Assembly: GCA_930633525.1 (NCBI GenBank)
Contig: CAKNFP010000001.1
Span: 4,525,501 to 4,589,500 of the forward strand
DNA: 64,000 nucleotides
DNA from: Hyphomicrobiales bacterium
Lineage (GTDB): Bacteria; Pseudomonadota; Alphaproteobacteria; Rhizobiales; Beijerinckiaceae
Direction of reading: 5' to 3'
The translations under genes and the position numbers were made by a program. The notes beneath the pieces were generated by a model that was given only the letters and a program-made list of their open reading frames with translations, ran no database searches and was not told the origin of the DNA. Shown here piece after piece: positions 51,468 through 58,633 of the stretch (within the stretch, counting starts at the first letter, position 1; the number at the start of each line of letters is the position of its first letter).

Positions 51468-51489
51468 TAAGGAAATTCCGGCGTTTCAT
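51468..51489 (-). pseudogene. Start of the patatin-like gene, cut off by the IS
   Basis: Twenty-two bases encode MKRRNFL plus one base, including the TAA duplication. They are the missing start of the gene now at 35203-36263. Rejoined, they give the twin-arginine pattern KRRNFLKAS followed by a hydrophobic stretch and a probable VLA/QT cleavage site. Confidence 0.85.
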
Positions 51490-51549
51490 GATGGTTAATT
51501 CCGATGAGGAGCTGATACCCGTTTTGATTGGCGGCTTTGTCCCAGGCAG

Positions 51550-51711
51550 TTACGATATGTCCGGCATATCCAGGAAGCTACCTGTTGCGCCAAGTCCCGT
51601 CTCTACTTTACCAGTGTACCACTGAGGCGTCGGAAAGCTAAGAGCCTGCTTGAAATCAGGATGGGTGCTTCTGCGAGTTAGGTTACCGCCCATGGCCGCG
51701 ACGATGACCAT
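51550..51711 (-). pseudogene. Possible remnant of an excisionase-like gene
   Basis: A 53-codon minus-strand frame ending HPDFKQALSFPTPQWYTGK and VETGLGATGSF. The pattern hPdFxxxLxFxTxxWYxxxVE loosely matches the end of AlpA/helix-turn-helix excisionases of integrative elements. The N-terminal HTH is absent, so at best this is a fragment, possibly of the same older element as the integrase remnant next to it. The assignment is weak. Confidence 0.3.
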
Positions 51712-51842
51712 GCGGTCGCACCCACACGAACGGTGAGTTTCTGGCCCCTCAACTTGTCGATGAGTTCAGCGGGAACCCGGCCACGGAAATACAACACGCC
51801 GGTGTCCGGGTGCTTCCAAGGCTGCGACATCGCGATGACCAT
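51678..51842 (-). pseudogene. N-terminal remnant of an older tyrosine integrase
   Basis: Fifty-four codons starting MVIAMSQPWKHPDTG, then LYFRGRVPAELIDKLRGQ. This matches the N-terminal layout of the intact integrase at 56469-57941 (SGTFRYYRRIPDALRGHY), and both begin about 80-85 bp from a copy of the 17-bp att repeat. The frame breaks off with no catalytic domain. It is most likely what is left of an earlier element at the same tRNA site. Confidence 0.6.
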
Positions 51843-51927
51843 GTGTGCCTCTCCTGTGTACCAGGGCGAGAGGCTGAAACCCTTACGTGCCTTGAAGTCC
51901 TTGCTGTGCAAGGCGTTCAAGAGATCA

Positions 51928-51944
51928 TGGTGCCCAGGAAAGGA
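51928..51944. repeat. Distal attachment repeat (17 bp)
   Basis: TGGTGCCCAGGAAAGGA, an exact copy of 58022-58038, which is the 3' end of the tRNA-Leu gene. The two direct repeats bound about 6.1 kb containing an integrase and a resolvase. The match ends on both sides beyond these 17 bases. Confidence 0.9.
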
Positions 51945-52231
51945 TAAGATGCCTCTTTCAGATGCCATAAGATATTGATTTGAAGTTATTTTATACATCG
52001 ATTTGGGCGAGTGTAACCAGAAATGTAACCACGAGCATACATGGCTGGGGACATGGCGCGCCACGTTTGCCTGATTAAGAAATTAACACTCTTTGTATGT
52101 AAATAGTGCATTTACCGTTGATTGCGTGCACTCATATTATACTCGCAAATTGTGCATGGGGTTGCCGGATACAGAACGCATTGATGACCGCTAGGGTATA
52201 CCTCAGTGGACACGCGAAAAGATGCCTCTCA

Positions 52232-52299
52232 AGAGTCCGCAAGGGTTGACTATGGACCTACGGACGTATAATCATACGGACAGATATCATGCGGACTCT
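52232..52299 (+). promoter_or_regulatory. Promoter and candidate recombinase-binding site
   Basis: A 10-bp inverted repeat, AGAGTCCGCA (52232-52241) with TGCGGACTCT (52290-52299), encloses TTGACT (52246-52251) and TATAAT (52267-52272), spaced 15 bp. Three CGGAC words (52261, 52277 and 52292) lie in the region, two of them as ACGGAC repeats around CGTAT/ATACG. The layout suits an autoregulated promoter overlapping a res-type site. Confidence 0.55.
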
Positions 52300-52310
52300 C
52301 GGGGCTTCTC

Positions 52311-52946
52311 GTGGCAACAATTCTCTATGCGCGTGTCTCTACCAGCGAACAGACCATCGAGCACCAGCGGACACAGGCGGAGGCCGTAGGCTATCGCTTC
52401 AATCACGTCGTGTTTGATGAGGGTGTCTCGGGGGTGAATGTGCCCCTCAAGGATCGCCCCAATGGCCGCAGGCTGTTTGACATGCTCAGGGCTGGAGATG
52501 TGCTCGTGGTGCGCTGGGTGGATCGCCTTGGCCGTAACTATCAGGACGTGTGCGACAACATCCGGGAGTTCATGCGCCGGGGTGTCATCATCAAAACCAT
52601 CATCAATGGGATGACCTTCGATGGGGCCACGACAGAACCCATGCAGATGGCCGTGAGGGACGCCCTGATAGCCTTCATGGCCGCAACAGCCCAGGCACAG
52701 GCCGAGGCCACCAAGGAAGCTCAGAGGGCAGGGATAGCGCTTGCCAAGAGCAAAGAGGATAGCGTCTATCGTGGACGCAAGCCGAGCTATAGCCGTGCCC
52801 AATATGATCAGGTGTCGGCCATGCTCTCGCAGGCCCTAGGGATCGCTCAGATCGCCAAGGCCACAGGCCTGACACGCCAGACCGTCTATCGCATCAAGGA
52901 CGACCCTGCGGGCTCTGAGGCCATCCTAAGGGCATGGGGAGCCTGA
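52311..52946 (+). CDS. Serine recombinase (resolvase/invertase family)
   Basis: 211 residues. The catalytic N-domain begins ATILYARVSTSEQTIEHQRT with the nucleophile Ser10 or Ser12 of ARVSTSEQ, then FDEGVSGVNVPLKDRPNGRRLFDML and VRWVDRLGRNYQDV (catalytic Arg region), and a C-terminal HTH (IAQIAKATGLTRQTVYRI). It is the small Hin/Tn3-resolvase form. The start is GTG at 52311 with only a weak ribosome site. Likely roles are resolution of multimers or a switch; there is no obvious invertible segment next to it. Confidence 0.93.
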   Translation: MATILYARVSTSEQTIEHQRTQAEAVGYRFNHVVFDEGVSGVNVPLKDRPNGRRLFDMLRAGDVLVVRWVDRLGRNYQDVCDNIREFMRRGVIIKTIINGMTFDGATTEPMQMAVRDALIAFMAATAQAQAEATKEAQRAGIALAKSKEDSVYRGRKPSYSRAQYDQVSAMLSQALGIAQIAKATGLTRQTVYRIKDDPAGSEAILRAWGA

Positions 52947-53420
52947 CAGGCCCTAATGTCCAAGGCGATTGCCCCTGTTCTGCCGGGGCTTGTTGGCCTT
53001 ACCCTAGCTGGGCGTGACCTGTGGAGCCTGCTCTGACCCAGCGTGGCTCTTGAGGATCACTAGGGTCACAGGAAGCCAGAGAGGCTTGGGACTCCTAGGC
53101 CCCTTTGAAATTCAGAATTACCCCCACCGGGTGTCTTTCAAAAAACCGCTAAAGCCCGTTGTTGTTGTTAGGCCCATAAGAGCGGCGTGAAAATATTCTG
53201 AGGTCTTGTGAAATCCCTGAACCCTCTGGCTGTCATCTCGCAAACAGGGCGTATCCTTTAGGTGCCATCGACACCCCTAAGGCCGCACAAGAGCCCCCTA
53301 GCCTCGCCATGGCATGCCTCTAGAATGCCCAGAGAAGCCCGTACACGGCCATCGTGCATTTCGGGTAGATATCACCAAGAGGACCGAAAGAGCCCCTCAT
53401 GGCCTTGCAGGCGACATGCA

Positions 53421-53530
53421 GAAGAAGAAAGGGCCAAGCGTTGCCTTCGCCCGGCCCTTTCCGTGGAGGTTAAGCCTAACGCGGCGGGACGCCATCCTCC
53501 CCTTGAAAGACGCCTCACACGCTTTGCGAT
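53421..53530. repeat. Hairpin module A
   Basis: Stem AAAGGGCC/GGCCCTTT (53428-53435 with 53453-53460), then TCC, TAAGCCTA, a GCGGCGGG block and CATCCTCCC. The same order recurs, diverged, at 54109-54220 (module B). Module B lies just after a gene stop; A has no recognisable gene before it. Confidence 0.5.
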
Positions 53531-53688
53531 TATTTCAAACTCCAACCAAAACGCAAGTGTTTCCTTGTATCGGTAGATCAGGCTCGGACCGGTACTTAAG
53601 TAACACAAGGCTTCTCCACGTGCCTCGCTGTTCGACAAGTAGGCGCGCCGGCCATCCCTGAGATTTGCGAGTATTCAGAATCAGGTTA

Positions 53689-53717
53689 TTGCACGATACG
53701 CCAGAATCAAGCATAAT
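53689..53717 (+). promoter_or_regulatory. Sigma-70-type promoter of the 97-residue gene
   Basis: TTGCAC (53689-53694) and CATAAT (53712-53717) are separated by 17 bp, with the first plausible start codon 42 bp downstream. Confidence 0.5.
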
Positions 53718-53758
53718 GTGGGGCTTTTGCTGTGTGCGGTCGCCGGGGGGTGAGACAA

Positions 53759-54052
53759 GTGCAGCCACTTGAAGATTCTGAACTTTTTAACTGCCTTGAC
53801 CATCACGAAAAGCCTGATTGGTCACAGTTTTCACGGCTGGTCATTGGCGCTTGTATCAACGACCGAGACGAGCTAGGGCCGTGCTCAAGCGGCGGATGCG
53901 CCCGTTCAGAGGCGGATTTCTTCATGATCTATGGCGAGACGATGGATGGTGGCAGTATCGGGATAACCGATCCCGAGACCTTCGAGAGGGCCCAGCTCAT
54001 CGCAGCCTATCTTGCCAGCCTCTCGGGCCTCCCGGTTCACATTGAGTGCTAG
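53759..54052 (+). CDS. Hypothetical protein of the integrative element, 97 residues
   Basis: An acidic soluble protein (MQPLEDSELFNCLDHHEKP; FFMIYGETMDGGSIGITD; IAAYLASLSGLPVHIEC). No family is recognised. The GTG at 53759 follows GGGGGTGAG at a normal distance; in-frame GTGs at 53750 and 53732 are alternatives. It has its own promoter-like sequence and a hairpin after the stop, so I take it as a real gene. Small acidic proteins of mobile elements are often regulators or inhibitors, but nothing here shows that. Confidence 0.55.
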   Translation: MQPLEDSELFNCLDHHEKPDWSQFSRLVIGACINDRDELGPCSSGGCARSEADFFMIYGETMDGGSIGITDPETFERAQLIAAYLASLSGLPVHIEC

Positions 54053-54498
54053 CGATGCGTCATGGCCGCTGAGAGCCCAAAGAAGGCCATAAGAGGACCG
54101 CATCTCGACAGAAAAGGGCCAGGCGACGCATCCGCCCAGCCCTTTCCTTAGAGCCCTAGCCTAGGTGCGGCGGGGTGTCGTCCTTCCCTGAATGGCACCT
54201 CACCGACCGGGCAACAGTCTCCTATATCCAGCCCAAAGGCAAGCGCTCCTGTGGTTTCTTTTGCGACAAGCAAGCAGCGCTCGTGCTCTCGGCTAGACTT
54301 TTGTGCCTTATATGCTCAAGGTTCCCCCCCCCTCCCTCTCTTCTTCCTCCCTACCTATTATTATATACCTAGAGTGATAGGCCTTAAGATTCCTATGGAC
54401 CTAAATCTATCTCAAGGGCTGGGGATACCCACCCAATGATGATTATCGTGATAATATATCTATAAGGATAGACCTCAAGGTCCCTTAAGGCCCTCAAG
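54053..54498. other. Non-coding region with repeats: possible replication origin
   Basis: 446 bp between the convergent 97-residue gene and polymerase-like gene. From left to right: hairpin module B (54109-54220), a 9-C run and pyrimidine tract (54322-54355), CTTAAG at 54383 and CTCAAG at 54411, a perfect ATTATC/GATAAT palindrome (54442-54455) in an AT-rich stretch, and a cluster of CTCAAG/CTTAAG words at 54474, 54484, 54493 and 54503 spaced 9-10 bp. This looks like an origin or a regulator array. The origin reading is inference. Confidence 0.4.
54109..54220. repeat. Hairpin module B
   Basis: Stem AAAGGGC/GCCCTTT (54113-54119 with 54139-54145), then TCC, TAGCCTA, GCGGCGGG and CGTCCTTCCC in the same order as module A at 53421-53530. 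It begins about 60 bp after the stop of the 97-residue gene and may act as its terminator. Confidence 0.5.
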
Positions 54499-55839
54499 TC
54501 ACCTCAAGGCCTCTCTCTTGATCATCGGAACGATATTACAGATATCGAGATAGGACTGTTTAAGGATGGCTGTGGCTATATCCTCATCCCCCTGAGGAAC
54601 AATCAGGCAATCATGCATGGGGAGACTAGGAATATCCCTCTCCCTTAACTCTCTCATGGCCCTCATGATGGCCTCGCTCTCATGGAACATTAAGTCAGCC
54701 CATGAGATCGGTAAGCTATTCAAAAGCCCCAATAAAGGGTGCCGCCCCAAAACCGCGTCCCTTACGTCCTTGGCCTTGTGAATCTCACCAATGGGCTTGC
54801 CGTGCTCTTCCAGAAAGGACTTCGAGATTTGCTTTGACCATCGTTCAACCAACTCCCCCCGGCCAAGGCTTATTGACACCCATGCCTTGACCACAGCCCG
54901 CTCAAAGCCGGGAAGGCTGTAGGGGTCTTCTGTGGCGTCAAAGATGATGTGCCGCATCTCAGCGGGGATGAGGTGCCTATAGTCCCTCGCTATAAGGCCG
55001 TGATAGATTGTGAGATAGCTGGCACTCACGTCAATCTCACAGACCGGTTGGCCGTCCAAGGTCATAGCTAGTCGCTCTGCCTTGGGCCTATTCTGATATG
55101 ATGCAGGGTCTACCGTGTAGAGGCGTCCGCCCTTGTTCCAATTGAATGATGCCGTGTCGGCCTGATTGAACAGGCGATAGAAGCCATGAAATAGCTGGCC
55201 ACCAATGTCGATATTAGCCAGATAGTCATTTATAGCCCTGACCTCATACTCACACCGCTTGGCCTCGGGTGTGTCAGGGGGTGGCCTGCGCTGGCCCTTC
55301 GTCTTTTTCCCCTTGACGGTCTTGGACGAGTCCCTAAGGAACACAAGAGTCCTGGGCATCTCCACCTTGAAATGGCTCTCAAGATTCGCTGCGGTGATCC
55401 CAAAAGAGGTCGCAAGGTCCACAAGGCCTTGTGTCGGCCTAAAATGGGAGGCAATGCCCTCAGTCACGATCGCCGGCCCGCCTTCTTCCCAAGGGTCCTC
55501 TATCATCCGCACCCCGCCTGGTTCATGCTCGATCAGGTGAAGGCCCTTCATGGCTTCGCGCCACTGCTCGAACATGCGAAAGCCTATTCGCTCCCCCGAG
55601 AATTGAGCCTTCACCGTGGCACGATAGGTCCATAGCCCTTCTGAGAAGGCCCTTAGGAGGCTTGGTGTAGTTGCGGCAACAACATTAACCAGCTTGGCCC
55701 GCGTGGTCGGCCGAGTGGCCTCATTAGCGATTCGAGCCACGACATGATCGCAGAAGGCCCGTGCGTCCTCTGAGGCAATCGAGAAGTTCAACGTGAGGTA
55801 CTTAGCGCCTTCCTTGCGCCTTGGCTTGTGTCCGGGCAA
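54499..55839 (-). CDS. Family-A/T7-like polymerase-fold protein (TV-Pol-like), predicted
   Basis: 446 residues. Three segments match the polymerase palm/fingers order. Motif A-like: PVCEIDVSASYLTIYHGL with Asp270. Motif B-like: FERAVVKAWVSISLGRG, with Arg314 and Lys318 four apart and a later Leu-Gly, as in the O-helix of T7 RNA polymerase. Motif C-like: LPMHDCLIVP with His409-Asp410, comparable to HDS in T7-type enzymes. GGRLYTVDPASYQ precedes motif A. The set recalls the mobile-element TV-Pol family described by Iyer, Abhiman and Aravind; this is from motif memory, not a search. The start is TTG after AGGGGAGG. Likely role: replication or priming of the element. Confidence 0.6.
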   Translation of the reverse strand: MPGHKPRRKEGAKYLTLNFSIASEDARAFCDHVVARIANEATRPTTRAKLVNVVAATTPSLLRAFSEGLWTYRATVKAQFSGERIGFRMFEQWREAMKGLHLIEHEPGGVRMIEDPWEEGGPAIVTEGIASHFRPTQGLVDLATSFGITAANLESHFKVEMPRTLVFLRDSSKTVKGKKTKGQRRPPPDTPEAKRCEYEVRAINDYLANIDIGGQLFHGFYRLFNQADTASFNWNKGGRLYTVDPASYQNRPKAERLAMTLDGQPVCEIDVSASYLTIYHGLIARDYRHLIPAEMRHIIFDATEDPYSLPGFERAVVKAWVSISLGRGELVERWSKQISKSFLEEHGKPIGEIHKAKDVRDAVLGRHPLLGLLNSLPISWADLMFHESEAIMRAMRELRERDIPSLPMHDCLIVPQGDEDIATAILKQSYLDICNIVPMIKREALR

Positions 55840-55882
55840 TTGCCTCCCCTGTCAATGATTTAAGGCGTGTGGTGGATGATGG

Positions 55883-55910
55883 AAAAAGGCCTCTCGCTGA
55901 ACGAAAGGCC
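55883..55910 (-). terminator. Terminator of the 69-residue gene
   Basis: On the minus strand, GGCCTTTCG pairs imperfectly with CGAGAGGCC and five T residues follow, 16 bp after the stop of the 69-residue gene. Confidence 0.65.
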
Positions 55911-55925
55911 CTATCCCGCGCGTGC

Positions 55926-56135
55926 TTACCCGAAGAAGAGGTCAAGCCCGGCTGCATCAATAGTATCAAATGCCTCTTGGATGCAATCCTCTATTAGAAA
56001 AAGGCGTCCACTCTCGTGTTTCCCAAGCGCTCCCGCTTCGAGAAAAGCATAAGCCTGAGGGCTGACGGCCTGAATAGCGCATCCGCCGTTGTGATCGCCC
56101 CAAATGAAGTCCGAGAATGGTTGATTAGACATCAT
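55926..56135 (-). CDS. Hypothetical small protein of the integrative element, 69 residues
   Basis: An acidic protein (SDFIWGDHNGGCAIQAVS; ESGRLFLIEDCIQEAF; AAGLDLFFG) with no family I recognise. Two adjacent ATG codons start it, with AGGAAA about 10 bp ahead. A terminator follows, supporting a real short transcription unit between the integrase and polymerase-like genes. A position next to int is common for excisionase or repressor genes, but no HTH is visible. Confidence 0.5.
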   Translation of the reverse strand: MMSNQPFSDFIWGDHNGGCAIQAVSPQAYAFLEAGALGKHESGRLFLIEDCIQEAFDTIDAAGLDLFFG

Positions 56136-56468
56136 CGTGTTCCATATTTCCTAGATGAAGACTTGATGCCTTCCCTTAGGACAACATAGAGGCCTTATTC
56201 CAATCAATTGATGGAATCGATAATCGGCCATTGATTCGTTGCTGTGATGATGAGCCACGCCCAGGTAGCTACATGCCTTGAGGTGCCATCCTGCCCAAAA
56301 GGGCCTTGTGGAGCCAGCAGGCCCCAGGAGCCGCTCAGGAGGCTCGTGAGGCGCCATTAGGGGCTCGTGGCTACTTGCCCACCAGAAAGGCACGGAGGGC
56401 TGCCCGTGAGTCCCTATGGGCATTCTAGGGGTGCAGAGGTGGCGGGAGGGATTGCACCCCTCGGCGCG
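56136..56468. other. Spacer with hairpin downstream of the integrase
   Basis: 333 bp, no gene seen. A perfect 9-bp inverted repeat, AGGGGTGCA (56427-56435) with TGCACCCCT (56453-56461), sits just past the integrase stop and may terminate its transcript, although no T run follows. The middle contains several GGAG/CTCAGG-type repeats. Confidence 0.5.
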
Positions 56469-57941
56469 TTAGCTCCCGCTGGGGACCTTAAGGGCTACCT
56501 TGTTGAGGTGATCTTGCAGGATATTGAGGTGGGCTTGAACGCCGCCACCATATTTTCGTGCCTCGGTAAGCTTTCCCCACCCACCAACCGCGTTTTTCAC
56601 TTCCTCATCCGCCCCGACTGCCGTGAGACGCGAGCGCATGGCGTGCCGGAAGCAATGAGTAGTCTTGTCGATCTTGAGGGCCTTACGAATCCAACTATTG
56701 ATGGTGTTGGATGCGTGTGTGGACTTGATCGCCTCATCGGAGGCATATCTTGGGAAGAGCCACTTCGAAGACCGTCTTGAGGCATCTGCAACAGCGCGTT
56801 TTGCGCCCCAAAGGGCCATCCCTACCAAAGGAAGTTGACGGTTGCTCGCACCAGTCTTGACCGTTCGCCCTATCCCCTTGTTCTGCTCGATAGCGATGTA
56901 TGGGATTGGCGCATCTAGAAACACGGTATCAATTCTGAGGCCCACAATTTCTTCAATCCGTGTCCCCAAGTCCATCTGCATTGCGATCAGGTGTCGAATC
57001 TCATCATCAGCCTTAACGCAGGCGAGGGCTACGGCTTTCAGCTCATCGTCGGTGAACGGTGGCCGCGTTTTAGCGTCCTCTCCCTCCCCAGCAATGGGGA
57101 CATCCTCAAAGGGATTGGGAAGGCCCTGACGGTCAGTTTCCTTGCAGGCAACTTTAAACACCCTGCGGATGCTGCCAAGGCGCTTTTTGATGGTCCCAGT
57201 CTTTACCCCTTGAGATGCGAGGGCGTCACGGACTGCATGTGCATGCTGCCTTTTATATGCCTCAAGAGGAAGATCGCCAACACAGCCAATCAGCACATCA
57301 ATGGCTCTTTTGGTGTCCGCCCGAAACTTTGCGTCCTTCTTCACAATGGCCCCAGCCTTAGGCTTGCCGTTCTCAGAGCGTCCCGAGTGGGTGAAATACA
57401 CCTCCAGGGCCTCGGAGAGGTACAAGGGGGCGTCTCCGGGCTCATTAAGGAGAAGACGGCTCGCTTCCAGATCAACAGGGTTCAGGACATTGCTTGGTTC
57501 CAGCTTAAAGGGGCTGTCTCCACGCCGCATCTCTTCGTATGGTTTGCCATATTTCTTACTCGCGTAGCGGTCCCACGTTTCAAACCACGAATCGTGCTCG
57601 TCAGACGTGTCGTGAGCAGCGCCCGGAACCAACCCAAGGCTCTCAAGGACGGCCTTAGCCGCCGCGTGGGTCTCTTTAGGTGTGATGTGATTCGCCCAGC
57701 CCTCAGGTGAGCGCATCGCGGCCCAAAGGGCAGTGTCCTGTGCCGCTAACGTCTGCGCCTTCTTGGCGGCAAGCGTTGCGTTCTTGGTTTTGAGGTCAAT
57801 ACGTCGATACGGCTGGTTGTCGTAGTGCCCCCGAAGCGCGTCAGGGATGCGGCGATAGTAGCGAAATGTGCCGCTCGGAAGGCATTCAAGGTACTTCGCA
57901 GTCACAACCAATATGCCATATGTCAGGATAACGACGGCCAC
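56469..57941 (-). CDS. Tyrosine recombinase/integrase
   Basis: 490 residues. The N-terminal region (LPSGTFRYYRRIPDALRGHY) is the DUF6538-type domain of element integrases; a SAM-like core-binding domain follows (about 170-270). Catalytic residues are Arg328 (GTRIEEIVGLR), His429/Arg432 (THCFRHAMRSRL) and Tyr464 (ARKYGGG). Its start lies about 80 bp from the tRNA-overlapping att, the usual place. The first 14 residues may not be translated; VTAKYLEC could be the true start. Confidence 0.93.
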   Translation of the reverse strand: MAVVILTYGILVVTAKYLECLPSGTFRYYRRIPDALRGHYDNQPYRRIDLKTKNATLAAKKAQTLAAQDTALWAAMRSPEGWANHITPKETHAAAKAVLESLGLVPGAAHDTSDEHDSWFETWDRYASKKYGKPYEEMRRGDSPFKLEPSNVLNPVDLEASRLLLNEPGDAPLYLSEALEVYFTHSGRSENGKPKAGAIVKKDAKFRADTKRAIDVLIGCVGDLPLEAYKRQHAHAVRDALASQGVKTGTIKKRLGSIRRVFKVACKETDRQGLPNPFEDVPIAGEGEDAKTRPPFTDDELKAVALACVKADDEIRHLIAMQMDLGTRIEEIVGLRIDTVFLDAPIPYIAIEQNKGIGRTVKTGASNRQLPLVGMALWGAKRAVADASRRSSKWLFPRYASDEAIKSTHASNTINSWIRKALKIDKTTHCFRHAMRSRLTAVGADEEVKNAVGGWGKLTEARKYGGGVQAHLNILQDHLNKVALKVPSGS

Positions 57942-58021
57942 TGTAACACCTCATGTAACCACAAGGGCAACCTGAGATGGCACCTAAGCCTTTGAAATCC
58001 TGGAGATAGTACGAAATCTAG

Positions 58022-58108
<87 letters not shown>

Positions 58109-58633
58109 AGGTGGCCACCCCATCAGGGTCGGCAGGCGCTCTTTAGAGGGTTGCCGCATCACCTGTCAACGGCATTCGTCATGCTGCGGTCATATCCGCC
58201 CTGATGGCATGGGAAAACACCGGGCGATCGAGCGAGTGGCGCTCCGGTGGCGGTCACGCCACGACATCTTGCGCTCCGGAGAAGCTCCCGGATTCGCCGT
58301 CTTGTGGGGTGCGCGCGGAGATCGGGAGGATCATGCGCGGCATCTTCGGCGCGATACGTCTCGGAGGTGACGCGATCCGCAACGATCAGCTCAGTTCGAC
58401 CATTGGAATGCTGGCCGGCGCCATCCGCAACGCTGCGCTGATTGTGGGGCTAAGAGGCGTGTCGCCGAGAACTGGCGGTGCGCCTGCAATCGTCAAGCGC
58501 GGCTCCAAAGGCTTGCAGCGACGCAATGGCGCGTGCGATTTGATGGATTCTTCACCGCCGCATGTTCCCTCTTGCGGGAAAGCGCTCTATGGAACACGTG
58601 TCGAGATCAATTCCAAACAGGCGGAGGCTTTCG
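58109..58633. other. 525-bp region upstream of the NDUFA9-like gene
   Basis: It holds the tRNA-Leu promoter (leftward) and that of the next gene (rightward). A frame open across it has no ribosome site and shifts into the wrong frame of the NDUFA9-like gene, so I leave it out. No other gene recognised. Confidence 0.5.

Larger units (their letters stand above)
51843..52310. other. Distal end of the integrative element, non-coding, AT-rich
   Basis: 468 bp with no credible gene. It holds the distal att copy (51928-51944), an AT-rich stretch (51960-52140) and the promoter/repeat region of the serine recombinase (52232-52299). An open frame runs through its left end but codes for nothing recognisable. 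Confidence 0.5.
52947..53758. other. Structured non-coding region of the element
   Basis: About 810 bp with no gene I trust. Words such as CCTAGG, CTAAGG and AAGGCC recur. It carries hairpin module A (53428-53460) and, at its right end, a promoter for the small gene. Short frames occur on both strands but have no ribosome site or protein-like composition. Confidence 0.45.

Noticed and set aside
53262..53576. 104-codon frame in the element spacer
   Set aside because: Pro/Arg/Ser-rich, crosses hairpin module A, and has no ribosome site.
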